64,000 bases of DNA from Paraspadella gotoi (taxonomy: Eukaryota > Chaetognatha): the NCBI GenBank assembly GCA_051294375.1, contig CM119269.1, positions 15,263,918 to 15,327,917 on the forward strand. Reading direction: 5' to 3'. The notes under the pieces were generated by a model. That model was not told the DNA's origin, ran no database searches, and saw nothing but the letters and a program-made list of their open reading frames with translations. Within the stretch, counting starts at the first letter, position 1. Each line of letters begins with the position of its first letter. The translations under genes and the position numbers were made by a program. Below are positions 46,141 to 58,329 of this stretch, in pieces.

Positions 46141-46941
46141 GATGGGTAGGTAAATATAGGTGTAGCACTGTTCTGTGGAAGGGTGTGGTGACTCGGGAAG
46201 GGACGTGCGCAGTGAGGAGTGAAAGTGGAAATAAGGATTGCACAGGAAGAAAATCTTTTGAAGTGATTTGTGAAAGAGGCGGAGTGGACTGGAGCGGAGT
46301 GAAACGTGAGAGGGGAGTGGAGTTAAAAGAGCTTATGGAGCGAAGGGGATCGCGAGTGGAGCAGGTGGAAGTCTCGCTAGTGGAGCAGGTGGAAGTCTCG
46401 CCGACTCTCTCAACTTTTTTTTTTGGGTGGCGTCGTTTTATAGCGGTTGCTTTTGCTATTTTTATGCTTTTTTTTTGCTCGAAAGATGTGAATATTTTAG
46501 TTGAAAAATGTTAAGTTTTATCATCATTGTCTATATGACGGAGAAATTTTAAGTGTTTTATCTCTAAACGAGTGAAAAAAGATAAAAGGAAAAATGATAA
46601 GTTTTTTTTTTTTATTTTTACACAGTAATTTTTATTCTCGTTTCTTTTGTCACTCGTTAGTTTTTTTTGTTTTTTGTTTAAATTTCCGTTTATTGTTTTC
46701 TGTTTTCGTTACCCTTTCGTTTGTGTTTTCTACTTAATTTTAATTTTCCCTATCTATTTTCGTTAATCTTCACAAAAACTTTACAAAAATGTCGAGCTCC
46801 ATTTCCTAATCACATCTGTCTCGTCAAACATGAACCGACGGGCAGAGGGATGTGCGGAGAAACGAACGGACGGACGGACAGAAGGACGGATAGTCAGAAA
46901 GACAACCGTCTTCATCTTTGTCATCTGTCCCCCCCCCTCAG
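46141..46941. other. No supported gene
   Basis: Purine-rich, then AT-rich DNA. A 24-base unit, gtggagcaggtggaagtctc plus gcta/gccg, is repeated twice at 46356-46403. The long plus ORF through here is low-complexity. Confidence 0.4.
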
Positions 46942-47170
46942 ATCGACGTCGACGCCTCTCATAGAGCGCCGCCTCTCGAGCTCCGTCGCCGCCCCCGCTG
47001 AAGGCAAAGACGACGGCGTCGTCGTCGCATCCAAACCCACCGTCAAAACCGGCGTCAAAACCTTGGGCGCCCTCAACCGAAGCGGCGTCGTCGGCGGCGC
47101 CGACTCCTCGAAATCGAGGGCGCGACGATCGTGGGCGACGTTGAAGAGAATTCTCTTCGGCACCGGGGAG
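46942..47170 (+). CDS. Candidate internal exon, unrecognised basic Ser/Ala/Val-rich protein
   Basis: Acceptor with a C-rich tract (tccccccccctcag) then one base and 76 codons to a possible donor GAG|GTGGGG. The product includes STSTPLIERRLSSSVAAPAE, KTGVKTLGALNRSGVVGG and SRARRSWATLKRILFGTGE. CpG-rich codon use matches the confirmed exons. No family recognised. The last 25 residues are basic and amphipathic. Confidence 0.4.
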
Positions 47171-47801
47171 GTGGGGACGGCGGGAGGGTGGGGGCGGTGG
47201 GGAATGTGGGGGCGGTGGGGAATGTGGGGGTGGTGGGAAGGGTTAGGGAGGGGGATTGGGGCTGGAGAAGCTCAAACTGCAATGAAAAATTCTCGGGTAA
47301 GGACGAAGAAAAAGATTGCAAAGTGGGTAAGGTCGCGAAGAGGGCGACCGTTGAAAGTCTTTGACGCCCATAAACGCGTCGGTTCTCCTTTTTTTTTTTG
47401 GTGAAAATCGAGTCTTGTGAGTAACAGCACGCCACGCCCATCGTAAAGGTAGGGGGGGGGGCGCCGCCAAAATAGGTGACGGAAAACGGAAACGTTTGAA
47501 TTCGCCAGGTTTAAATCCGTCGCGGATTTCCGAAAGCACTCCATTCCTGATTTTAGTTTTAAATTTAATAATAATTTAATAATAATAATTTAATAATCTT
47601 TGAGAGAATCTTTAACCCAGTCCCTCACCCTTATCCCTAATCTTATCTTCTAACCCTAAAGCCTAACCCCTAACCTAATCCCTGACCAAATGCTTAACCA
47701 TAGCCCGCAACCTCATATTTAAATAATAAAGCTAATATGGGCCGCTTTTGAAAAATAAGCTACGGTTTCCTCCCCTTCCGCCACTTCTTTCCATTTTTAA
47801 G

Positions 47802-47994
47802 ATTCACGTCATTCCACATTCGGCTCCTTCCGCCGTCTCTCCCGTCACTCCGCTACCTCAACGCCCTCTGGTCGCGACGACGGCGATGTCCACCTTAGCG
47901 AGGATGAAGATGACGTCGGCTCCGGCGAAGGCGACGACGACGGCGACGACGGCGACGACGACGGCGACGACGACGGCGACGCCGATGGACGAAG
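47802..47994 (+). CDS. Candidate internal exon, acidic or Thr/Ala-rich, frame unclear
   Basis: Acceptor ttccatttttaag and donor GAAG|GTTTTT. One frame gives SRHSTFGSFRRLSRHSATST then a run of Asp and Gly (SEDEDDVGSGEGDDDGDDG); another gives APSAVSPVTPLPQRPLVATT with Ala-Thr repeats. The acidic frame looks more like a protein. A (GACGGC)n tract makes all three frames open. Confidence 0.3.
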
Positions 47995-48727
47995 GTTTTT
48001 ATTTGTTTTTCATTCATTTACTTGGGTTTTTTTACTCATTGATCTATTTACCAATTTTTTAATTTATTTATTTTATTGTGACTGATGGGAACTTTCCGAG
48101 GGCAATCCGTTTCCCTATCGCTTAGACTTAGTGACGTTACGAGGCAACAATGGCAATGGCTTTCGAACGATGGCAGTGGTAGAAGTAGAATGGTGGAATA
48201 GATGTTATTATGGTGGAAAGGTTTGCAATGTACTTGAAATTTATATCCCGGCTGGGTTATGAATGATGGCTTGATGGGAATAGATTTTGATGCCAAATAG
48301 CGGAGTCGATGTTTTTTGGATTTACCATTTTATCATTTGAATCCAGACAAATTCACTTTTCGTTTTCCAGTTTATATGTTGACTATTTAGTTGGGCTTTA
48401 AAACTATTATAATATAGATAATATTATCTATGAACTATGAGAACTGAATGATTTCTTTTTCCTTTCTGCTGACTTAATTTTGGTTTGGATTGTTATACGT
48501 ACGTAAAAATGTATTTTTTCCTCAAAATTAAATAACTGATATCCCAAGGAAGTGAGAGTATTCATATCCGTTAGAATGTTTTTCCCTTGTAGTTTTAAAA
48601 TGTAATGTAGCATGTGAGTTGAATGATGCAGGTCGAAAGCTGCCAACAAAATAAAAAGAAAAAAAAAACAATGAGATAAACAATGAAAAGAAAGAGAGAA
48701 AGGATATGATGAAGGGCGTAGAATAAT

Positions 48728-49047
48728 NNNNNNNNNNNNNNNNNNNNNNNNNNNNNNNNNNNNNNNNNNNNNNNNNNNNNNNNNNNNNNNNNNNNNNNNN
48801 NNNNNNNNNNNNNNNNNNNNNNNNNNNNNNNNNNNNNNNNNNNNNNNNNNNNNNNNNNNNNNNNNNNNNNNNNNNNNNNNNNNNNNNNNNNNNNNNNNNN
48901 NNNNNNNNNNNNNNNNNNNNNNNNNNNNNNNNNNNNNNNNNNNNNNNNNNNNNNNNNNNNNNNNNNNNNNNNNNNNNNNNNNNNNNNNNNNNNNNNNNNN
49001 NNNNNNNNNNNNNNNNNNNNNNNNNNNNNNNNNNNNNNNNNNNNNNN
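48728..49047. other. Assembly gap, 320 N
   Basis: A sized gap; its right edge is (GAAA)n, so it probably spans a purine-rich simple repeat. Confidence 0.97.
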
Positions 49048-49387
49048 AAGAAAGAAAGAAAGAAAGAAAGAAAGAAAAAAAGTAAAATAGAAGAAAAAGA
49101 GAGAAAGCGAGAAAGCGAGAAAGAGAGAAAGCGAGAAAGAGAGAAAGAGAGAGAGAGAGACAAAGAAGAGGAAGGGCTTTTCAAATCGGAAGAGTCATTT
49201 CCTGAGAAAGACATCGGAGACAAGATGTGGATGAAGTTTGGAGTCGCAAGGAAAATGGGAGGCGATTGAGAGACGCGGATTTGGCGGGAAAATGAAAGTG
49301 GAAAAGAAAAAGGAAATAAAAAGGAAAGAAAAAGAAAAAGAAAAAGAATGACTGTGGAGAGAAGAGATTTCCCGGTGAAACGATAAC

Positions 49388-49425
<38 letters not shown>

Positions 49426-50002
49426 CGACGACGATGTTACTGTCCAGAGGGAGAAGGCATTCTCCAGTGGGTGTGGAAGATGACGGCATCGTGGAAAAAA
49501 GGGAACCATTGAATGCTGGAAGGAAAGGAGGCTGGATTAAGTGCGACGAAACTTAAAACTTTTTTACCACATAAATTTAATTTTTCCTTTTATACTAATG
49601 AAACGATTTCTACAGTAACTTTTTGAACTAGTTTATTATGTTGTTACACTGAAGTAACTAAATATTTAATAATATTTCTTGATATTTAAAAATGAATACA
49701 ATCATTTTGGGATAAATTTTAATTTACTCCCGGTATTCGATAAAAACAAAAATTACACATTTTCGCAAAAATGTTGACGTTTTGTATTAATGAAATGATT
49801 TTTAAAGGCTTCTCTAAAACTATCTTTACTCTAGCATTCGTATTCACTTTAACCGTTATCTATGTGAGAAGAACTTGAGGTAGAACAATTGAGGGAAAAA
49901 AAACAAATATCGAATTGCGGAATATCGAGAGGAAAAGATAAAAGGATTAAATATTAAATATTAAATATTAAATTGAATTATTAGATAAATAAAACATTTT
50001 TA

Positions 50003-50110
50003 AAAAAGAAAGCAATATATTTTGAATAAATAATATAGATTAAATACTAAATCCTTCATAAAAATATTAAAATAGAAAAATGAAAAATAGTGAAACAAGT
50101 AATTTGCAAA
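50003..50110 (+). repeat. Dispersed repeat Y, copy 2
   Basis: Shares aaagaaagcaatat, atagattaaata(c/g)taaatc and cttcataaaa with 4908-4970, and aatagtgaaacaa with 58887-58980. Confidence 0.6.
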
Positions 50111-50358
50111 TTTTCATATTAAACTTTCTAATCCGGGATCGCTCTCCCACGTAACTAAAGAGGAAGGGGAAGAAGAGATCAAAAGAAAAACTATTCAGTT
50201 TCGATCTTCGCTGACAGCGACTGTGAGCAGAGGCGCCCTCTTTCCTTCTAAAACGTCATTGAACAAAATCATATTTATCTTCGCGTTTTGAAGGCGAAAT
50301 CCTGTAGAGGGCGCTCGATCGCGCATCGATTCGTGGGAACGAGGCGAAAGTGGTTAAG

Positions 50359-50387
50359 ATGGAGGGATTCGAAGACAACGACGACGC

Positions 50388-50420
<33 letters not shown>

Positions 50421-50442
50421 ACGCACTTCACGCCCCGCGGCG
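50359..50442 (+). CDS. Candidate first exon, acidic N-terminus with a poly-Asp run
   Basis: ATG at 50359 in a good context (aagATGG), 28 codons: MEGFEDNDDADDDDDDDDDD then ERTSRPAA, ending at a weak donor GCG|GTTTGT. The Asp run is a (GAC)n repeat. It follows a CpG-rich stretch that could be a promoter. No family recognised. Confidence 0.3.
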
Positions 50443-50574
50443 GTTTGTCTCTGTCTCTGTCAGCTTTGGTCCTTTTCTCTCTCTTTTCTTCCCTGCTTTT
50501 CCCTTCATCCCTTTCTGTCTGTCTGTCGTTGTCTTTCTACGCGTCTCTCTCTCCGCTCTCTCTCTCTCTCACTC

Positions 50575-50580
<6 letters not shown>

Positions 50581-50623
<43 letters not shown>
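50581..50623 (+). repeat. (CT)n microsatellite
   Basis: CT array in a 700-base pyrimidine-rich tract (50.45-51.08 kb). Confidence 0.95.
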
Positions 50624-50626
<3 letters not shown>

Positions 50627-51085
50627 TTGTTTTGCCTTTGGGAAATAACCGGCTTACTTTTTCCGTCCCCCCCGCGCCGCCCCCCCCCCCGCCCCCCCTA
50701 GAAAAAGTTACCGAAAAAAGTATTTTCGATGAAGGTCTTTTCTTTTTCTTTTTCTCTTTCTTTTTCTTCTTTCTTCTTCTCATCTTTTTCTCCTTCTTCT
50801 CCTTCTTTCTTCTTCTCATCTTTTCTCTTTTTTTCCTTCTTCTTCTTTTTTCTTCTTCTCGTCTTTTTTCTTCTCCTTATCCTTCTTCCTCTTTTTATTT
50901 TCAATCTTATGCTTTTTCTTCTTTTTTTTTTCATTTTCTACTTCTTAACCTTCTTCCTTTTTTTTTAAATTTTATTTCTTTCTTATCCCAAATTTCCTTC
51001 TCCTTATATTCTACTTCACCTTTTATTCCTTTTTTTCCCTTTTTTCATTTTTCCTCACTCTCCTTTTTCGTCCTCCTTTTTTTAG

Positions 51086-51227
51086 AAACGACGCCGGCGG
51101 CGAAAGAAAATCCAAAATGGCCGAATTTTTTGTGGGTTTTTTTTTAGACGAAAGAGTTTCGAGAGGCAGACGACGACGACGACGACGTCTTGTTGCAAGG
51201 AACAACGACAACTACAACTTGGTCTAA
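51086..51227 (+). CDS. Candidate exon after a polypyrimidine tract, frame unclear
   Basis: Acceptor ctttttttag. One frame runs to TAA at 51227: NDAGGERKSKMAEFFVGFFL then DERVSRGRRRRRRRLV and ARNNDNYNLV. A second TAG at 51145 opens another frame (TKEFREADDDDDDVLLQG then poly-Thr). (GAC)n repeats keep all frames open, so neither can be preferred with confidence. Confidence 0.25.
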
Positions 51228-51353
51228 AAAGACAACAACGACGAAGACGACGACGACGACGACTACGAGGAAAAGCTCAAGCTTTTTTTGTGGTGGAATT
51301 TTGCTGATTTCGTCGAAAGGAAGATATTTTGAGAAAAAAGGACAAAAGGATCA

Positions 51354-51365
51354 TGATGATTATGC

Positions 51366-51410
<45 letters not shown>

Positions 51411-51498
51411 GGATGATGATTATGATGATGTTGACGATGGTGATGATGATGAAAGGAAAGCTTTGCGTTTCTTTTCCCTTCGTTCCATGAATTTTTGA
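51354..51498 (+). repeat. (GAT)n array and short acidic reading frame
   Basis: Imperfect GAT repeats encode about 14 Asp in a row in a frame ending ERKALRFFSLRSMNF and a stop at 51498. Could be the tail of an exon or only a microsatellite. Confidence 0.5.
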
Positions 51499-52263
51499 GC
51501 TACTTTTCTACTTGTATTTTTTCCATTTAGTCTGCCATCTTGAAATCTAAAGATCTAAAGATTTATGTTATAAAAAATATATTGCGAACATACACTGACA
51601 GTGATAAACAAGAAACATAAACATTGGGATAGATTGTGGAAACAACAAGTGCAAGCGAACTGAAGGGATGAAAGGAGAAATCTGATGACCCAGTAGTTTT
51701 TTTTAATATATTCTTATACCAGCCAATGTAGAATGATGGCAATCTTGATATTGTTAAGTTTCATATAAATATAGAAAATATTAATAAAAATCTTTGAAAA
51801 ATCCACCCATTTTTTGAAAGTTTTTCGCCATATTAGATTTTCACCGAATCTAACTTCTGGTTGAAAACTCTTAATTTTTCTCAGCGGCGTTTATAAAGTT
51901 TTGGTAGTCATATTCGAAAGAAAATATACGTTGATTGAATATTCTTTAACCTCTTAGAGCGACGTAGACTCCAAGCTGATCGTAAGCAAAGAAAAACTTC
52001 CATTTATCGTTTTTGTTTAAAAGACTAATTAAAAATATTAAAGTGTAGTTTTTTAAAAAATATTTTGTGAGAAAAAAAAACGAAACCATTGGAAACTCTA
52101 CCGCGTTATCTTTCCTCGTTAATATTCTTAATTACTTGGTTTTTTTAAAAATAACATATTATTAAAAAAAAAATGATATTGACTGGATTTTATTTCCGTC
52201 TTCGCTTTTCCTCGTAAATCTTTAGAAAACAAAGAGCTCTCTCTCTCTCTCTCTCTCTCTCTC
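51499..52263. other. AT-rich sequence without a gene
   Basis: No exon or element recognised; ends in (CT)n (52230-52263) at the gap. Confidence 0.5.
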
Positions 52264-52566
52264 NNNNNNNNNNNNNNNNNNNNNNNNNNNNNNNNNNNNN
52301 NNNNNNNNNNNNNNNNNNNNNNNNNNNNNNNNNNNNNNNNNNNNNNNNNNNNNNNNNNNNNNNNNNNNNNNNNNNNNNNNNNNNNNNNNNNNNNNNNNNN
52401 NNNNNNNNNNNNNNNNNNNNNNNNNNNNNNNNNNNNNNNNNNNNNNNNNNNNNNNNNNNNNNNNNNNNNNNNNNNNNNNNNNNNNNNNNNNNNNNNNNNN
52501 NNNNNNNNNNNNNNNNNNNNNNNNNNNNNNNNNNNNNNNNNNNNNNNNNNNNNNNNNNNNNNNNNN
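52264..52566. other. Assembly gap, 303 N
   Basis: A sized gap with (CT)n on its left edge. Confidence 0.97.
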
Positions 52567-52870
52567 CGCTGCCGCCGCCGCCTCGTCGCCGCCTCAGCCG
52601 CTGCCGCCGACGAAAAGAATGACGACGTCGCCGCCGACGAGGTCGACCGCGCCGACGACGACGACGACGACGACGACGCAGAAAAAAATCTCTGGAAATC
52701 TCGGAAGAAAAGAGTCGAACGAGGGAAAGAGAAAGACGAGGTAGAGGGAGAGAGAGAAGAAGAGGGAGAGAGAGAGAGTGAGACGAAGAATGAGAATGAG
52801 CAAAAGTGGGGAGTAGACTGTAAACTCCTCAGTGTACAGGGAGAAAAAGAAAGAAAGAGAAGTGGGCCAT
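52567..52870 (+). CDS. Candidate exon fragment, Ala/Asp-rich, starts in a gap
   Basis: The plus frame after the gap reads VAASAAAADEKNDDVAADEV then DRADDDDDDDDAEKNLWKS and RKKRVERGKEKDE, followed by Glu-rich low complexity to a stop near 52870. The minus strand is also open. The Lys/Arg-rich part after the Asp run looks like a nuclear-type segment, but nothing is recognised. Confidence 0.25.
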
Positions 52871-53904
52871 GAGCGAGAGAAAGAAAAGAAAAAGAAAAAG
52901 CTGGAGGAGAGAAAAAGAAAAAGGCCCCCCCAAAAAAGAAGAGAATTAAGGAAGAGGACCGAAAGTGAGGAAAGTGTAAGAGTGAAGTAAGGAAAAGCCA
53001 AGGACATTCGCTGAAGAGTCGCAAACGAAATGAAGGGAGGAAAGGAAAAAAAAAAGGAAAGAGAAAAAGCTTTCCGTTTCTCCCTTTTTCGCCGAAGCGC
53101 CGGTTTCAAGGTCGTCGACAATGGCTCGCTTCGAGACTCTCTCTTCTTTCGCTCCCCTCTCTCCTTTTTTCCATTTAGTCTTTTCCTTTTTTTTTCTTTC
53201 TCTCTTTTGCCCCACCCCCCCTTGCATCCCACGAGAGACGGAGACGGTGGAATTGAATATTCCCCCCACTCCTCACAAGTTCACCCACCGCATCGATAAT
53301 AATGAAAAAATGTCGTAAAATTTCCCTGGTGAGGGTGAAAATGATACGCTGAGGTCGTAAAGTTGCCTTTTGAGTGAGAGACGAAAGTTATGGGGGGGGG
53401 CGAGTGAATAGACCGAATAGACGAATCTCCCTACGAAGCTTTGACTGAAAATCACCGAGGACAAGATTCTCGGCATAAATTCGGAGACTTTTCCCCAAAG
53501 CGGACGAAGGGGGAACGAGGGGAAGAGAAAGGGATGACGGGAAGTGGAAGATAGAAAGCGGAAGGAAGGAAAGAGGAAATCAGGATTTATGGATGGACGT
53601 GAAAGACGGGAAGTAGAGATGGAAAGTGAGAGAACAGAAAGCAAGAGGATGGAAGAGAAAGACGGGAGTGGAAGATGGAAAGTGAGAGGACAGAAAGCGA
53701 GATTGAGAAACAAGATGGGAAGTTGGAAAACGGAAATTGAAAACCACATAGCTACAATAGCGGAAGATGGAATGGAGAAGTTGAAAAGCGATGGACGTGA
53801 AGTGAAGATAGAAAAGAAGGGAAAGGAAAAGCGGGAGAACGGGAAGCGGAGAACGCGAGTGCGAGGACGAGTTGGGGTCATAAAACCATCGAAAGAAGAT
53901 CCGG

Positions 53905-53998
53905 TCCCTCGTAAATACCGACGAGGCCGATGAAGGCGCGCGGGCGTACGACATCGTTTTCGAAAGGATTCGCACGCGAGACAGCTCCACCACACACA
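53905..53998 (+). CDS. Candidate exon, unrecognised
   Basis: After acceptor-like cgaaag the plus frame reads IRSLVNTDEADEGARAYDIV then FERIRTRDSS, a balanced, protein-like composition that contrasts with its low-complexity surroundings. It meets a TAG at 54002-54004. No donor is clear; the frame may be damaged by sequence errors. The opposite strand is also open. Confidence 0.3.
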
Positions 53999-54043
53999 CA
54001 CAATAGAAATGTGGACTTTTACGATGACGTGGCGTCCAAATTT

Positions 54044-54255
54044 AATTATCATAGAGATTAGAGGAGGGAGGAAAAAATCTCGTTTTACTTCGTCTCGACG
54101 CCCTCGGCTGAGACGTTGGAATCCGGCTGCATCCCGGCGTCGAGGTTCTCCCTTGCTGCTGCGACTGCTGCGCCGACTGGTCTTGCTGCAGCTGCTGCTT
54201 CGACGCTTTTGTCGCGTTGACCTCGATCTCTTCGCGACGAACGAGAAGATGTCTC
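54044..54255 (-). CDS. Candidate Gln/Ser-rich exon on the minus strand
   Basis: Acceptor ttattatccag at 54256-57, then an open frame RHLLVRREEIEVNATKASKQ, QLQQDQSAQQSQQQGRTSTP and RASRRSKT. All three minus frames and one plus frame are open, so it may be a GC-rich coincidence. Confidence 0.2.
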
Positions 54256-54432
54256 CTGGATAATAAACAAAAAAACAACCTAAAATAAGCCTTCCTGTTT
54301 TGTTTACACCGGGGGGAAAAAAACAAACGAGCTATGTCAGGAAAATAAATCATCTTCCTTCATCGACGACGACGATCGACGACGACGACGACGACGTACA
54401 CAGGGGAACGAGTTCATTTTGCGTGAGGTATT

Positions 54433-54434
<2 letters not shown>

Positions 54435-54468
<34 letters not shown>

Positions 54469-54495
54469 TTATTATTTATTTATTTATTTATTGAT
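54435..54495 (+). repeat. (TTTA)n microsatellite
   Basis: About 55 bases of TTTA, then TTGATTGA variants. Confidence 0.9.
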
Positions 54496-54943
54496 TTATT
54501 GATTTATTGTTGATTGATTGATTTATTGATTGATATATTTAGTTTAAGGAATTAAGATGGTAGTTAAGGGGGAAATTCATTATAGCGTATGCAAAACAAA
54601 AAAGGATTATGTTCTTATTCAGTAAGACCCCCCCCCCTCCATGACGGAAATGATAATTGATAATTAGGCCTTAAGACTTGGACACAACTTGACCACTCAC
54701 TGACAAGCAAACATTGTAACGGAACGGGGCGAGCCCTCACTCTCGCCTTACCAATGCCGACCCTTCAACCCTTCAACACTTCAACCTGCTTGGGTCAAGC
54801 TTAATGAGGAAGACGACGAAGAAGACGAGATAATAGGCGACGACGAAAACGACGACGACAACTTTCCCCTTCTCTATCTCTATCTCTATCTCTTTCCTCT
54901 CTATCTCGATGCGTCATTCATATCGTCGACTCAGCGGAAAAAA

Positions 54944-54944
<1 letters not shown>

Positions 54945-55019
<75 letters not shown>

Positions 55020-55020
55020 A
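54945..55020 (+). repeat. (CGT)n microsatellite
   Basis: About 75 bases of CGT with one break; encodes poly-Asp or poly-Thr on the minus strand. Confidence 0.95.
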
Positions 55021-55199
55021 TGGTCTTCGTCCCGTGATCGGTCAAATCTAAAAGAGGGAAAAGGCGATGAATTCTGAATCATCATCAATCGAGAATCGAA
55101 TTTGAGTTTCGGTTTCCGATTCCACTCGACGGTCAATGATGGAATCGACCGGCCACCGACTTCCCGCCCAATCGAATGAGCTTCATAAGGAACTCAAGA

Positions 55200-55235
55200 A
55201 CGAACGAACGAACGAACGAACGAACGAACGAACGA
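55200..55235 (+). repeat. (GAAC)n microsatellite
   Basis: Nine GAAC units directly after a possible exon (MESTGHRLPAQSNELHKELK from 55139). Confidence 0.9.
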
Positions 55236-55286
55236 AACAATCGACCGAACGTCCTTCGTCTTTGTCCTTGACGCGTTTTTCATCGT

Positions 55287-55410
<124 letters not shown>

Positions 55411-55659
55411 TCTCTCTCTCTCGGGAATCCTTTCCGTCCTTGGATTCTTCTTTTCGATCGCACGATTTAAAACTCGTGACGTCGTCTCTCGACCGTCTGA
55501 GGTGCTACCGGTATCACTCCCGCTCCACCAGCAGCTATCTTACTGTCTTTTTCGCTCAAGGCTGCCCTTAGCCCCCACTCTGTCCTCTCTTCCTCAATCC
55601 CTATCTGTCATTTCTCCGCATTCTTTGCAAATCAAGTTCTCTCTCTCTTTCTTTTTTTT

Positions 55660-55704
55660 ATTTCTTTCTTTCTTTCTTCTTTCTTTCTTTCTTTCTTTCT
55701 TTCT

Positions 55705-55738
<34 letters not shown>

Positions 55739-55740
55739 TC
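55660..55740 (+). repeat. (CTTT)n microsatellite
   Basis: CTTT units with a few CTTC breaks. Confidence 0.9.
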
Positions 55741-55812
55741 TCCAGCCCATGTCTTTCCTTGTCCCCCCCATCTTTCCCTCCCGTTTTCTCCAAACCTCCC
55801 CCCCCACCATAG

Positions 55813-55912
55813 ACGCTCTTTTCGAGGCTCAGATCGAATCGGCGACTCACAATCCATATTCAGAAATCGAATCCCAGCGCGGTCCTCGCCGGCCGAGCTG
55901 GCGGCTCCGATG
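55813..55912 (+). CDS. Candidate exon, unrecognised
   Basis: Acceptor ctccccccccaccatag then ALFEAQIESATHNPYSEIES and QRGPRRPSWRLR to a TGA at 55910. It may instead end at CGCG|GTCCTC. The acceptor and first 20 residues look real; the end is uncertain. Confidence 0.3.
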
Positions 55913-57941
55913 AGGGAGTCGGTTGGTTGGCCTCACAATCGAGCTTAAATGCCACGTCCTCAAGTACTACGGCACAGTGGCCAAACCTCTTTGGTTTCAA
56001 TTGAAAACTTCAAATAAGATTTAGAGGCCTTGTGGCTTTTTGCCCAGCAATTTTCCGTGAAAGCTCCATTTTAAAGATCAAAGCCTTCAAGATTTCACGC
56101 TTTGCTCGTATACTTAACGTCCTCCATCCAACGAAGAATATTTTCTCTGAGATTTTTACTTTCGCCAATTTTGGTCGCCTCATTTTTTTCCCCGCGCTTT
56201 AGTCAGTTTTTCATCCCCTTCGCTTTATGTTATTCGCAGTGTCCATTCATAATTTTAATAGCAAATATTGTTAAGCCATTCCCGTCATTAACAAATATAA
56301 TCGTGTTTTTTATTTTGTCATTAATTTTTTTTTAAATTTCAAAGAGGTTGAATTAATATTTGCCTCAGAACTCGGGAGAACGAATGGGCGTTCGCAAACG
56401 CGGTTCGCAACCACGACAGCATCTGATGGCATCGCGTTTCGCAAAAGGTTCGCATCGTGATCGCCACTTGCATCATCGCCATCGACAAAACTCAAATCCG
56501 TCACGTTCTGGGTCACGTGACTCTCGACGCGTTTTTCTTTTGTGCGGCGGATTGGCACAAAGCGTCCTCCCCAATTCTATCCTCTTCCTCTTCCTCCTCT
56601 CCTCCTCCTCCTCCTCCTCCCCCTCTTCCTTCTTCCTTTGCTATCCGTTCAAACGTGCCGTCACCAATCTCTATTTATCCATCCGCTCATACGATATTAA
56701 TAAAAAGGTATAAGGCAATAATTATCAAATATTTATTCATTCAATAAATAAACCATCTTGGCATTTAATTTAATTTGACTTTTCTATCTAGTGATTCAGT
56801 CAAGTTTTTCAATTATTGATATTACAAATCGTACTATGTTATATGTATATTTTTTCTTATTCCCTTTTTTCTCATTGAATCATTCCTTCAGTTGATATAC
56901 AAAAACATCTCAAATAACCAAATACTAACCCTCAACTGCGTAACTTGATCCTTCACATCCGGGACATAACTGGCTCCGAGTGAATCCGAGGTCTCTCTCG
57001 TTCACCTTCTTCTTCATTCTTCGATCTTTGTGTGTTCTTAAATTCCGATTCCATATAAAAACAACACGCACCGTAAACTCTCCTTTTTTTTTTTTCTTTC
57101 GACCGTTCCGGTTTCTTATTCTCACCTTATTTCTAAGCCCGGATGTAAAGGGTCTCTCTCCGAACCGCGGATCTTGTTCACTCATCCCCCGGATGTAACT
57201 GAATCAATTCGGGTAAGCGGAAAGTAGCTCTCTCTCGAGCCGGTAGCGGCGACTGAGTTCGCCATCTAAACATAAAAAGATTCGGGCTACAAATCTCCGA
57301 CACCTCCCATCCCCGCCCCCCCCCCAACTCCATTTATAAACAAGGAACGGCGAATCCGAGGCTTTGTGCGTAGAATCATTGATGTAATAGTAATTGATTA
57401 TTGATGTATAGCATTTTTGATTATTGATGTAATAGTAATTGATTAAATATGATATTTTTTCTGCCCGTAATTTTTGAAAGTATTTACGTGACGAGAGAGA
57501 ATGAAAGATATGTCCAGAAAGTTTGCCCAAGTATTTAAACCTATGAGGGACAGATTGACGGACTGACTAAAAAACGTATTAACTGTTTAACCGACCGGAC
57601 CGACCTACACCCAAGTTTCTTTTAGTCGCGAGTACTCGCGCCCAAGTAAAAAAAAAAAAGGAAGAACTCATATTCTCTCCGTTCGCTTCGATCGGTTGTA
57701 TCTTCCGTCTTTCTGATAAAATGATAAAAATGATGGAAAAAAAGACGAGAAAGAGCGAAAAATGTGGATCGAGAACTGAAAAGAAAAGAAATTCACTTTT
57801 TTTTTGGTCCTTAATACAAAAAAACACTATCTACTATATAGTATATATCTCTATATTTAATCATAATTCGGCCGAGAAAAAAAAGTCAACTTTGGAATCC
57901 GTTGTCGATGTTCACCTTTTCGACAGTGCGATCTGACATCG

Positions 57942-57944
57942 TCG

Positions 57945-58006
<62 letters not shown>
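57942..58006 (+). repeat. (ATC)n microsatellite, left arm
   Basis: About 65 bases; its mirror copy is (GAT)n at 62096-62170, with a different unit number. Confidence 0.95.
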
Positions 58007-58007
<1 letters not shown>

Positions 58008-58329
58008 CATCGGTTATACAGTGTCGTCTTCCGTCCCCCGTCGTCATCGCTTTCGCTTTGACAACCGAAATGAAAGCGAAAAAATTCCCTTTCTCGATTT
58101 TTTTTCATTCGACGATGAAAACGAGCAGAGAGAAAAAAAAAGCCATTGTGTTCAAGTCAGGTTGATTTTTTTTATTAATTATCTGATCTTTTTGAATTGC
58201 TCCTAACGATTTAAATGGGAAGAGCAAGCACGCAAGTAAGCAGCACGCAAGCAAGCGCGAGAGATCGTTCAGATCGAAATCGACAGAAGTCGAGAACATC
58301 GATGTTATCGACCCAGATATAGACCAGAC

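Larger units (their letters stand above)
47995..50358. other. Non-coding sequence with a 320-N gap and simple repeats
   Basis: AT-rich DNA, the gap 48728-49047, (GAAA)n at 49048-49076, (GAT)n at 49387-49424 and a repeat Y copy at 50003-50110. No convincing exon. Confidence 0.45.

Noticed and set aside
45978-46514. 178-codon plus-strand ORF
   Set aside because: Starts in (AG)n and lies in error-rich sequence; not open in the duplicate copy, and low complexity.
52594-53269. Minus-strand ORFs rich in Phe, Ser and Leu
   Set aside because: Antisense of purine-rich repeats; no acceptor or donor, no recognised family.
57140-57200. Repeated cccggatgtaa pieces as a regulatory array
   Set aside because: Only two or three loose copies; no consistent spacing.
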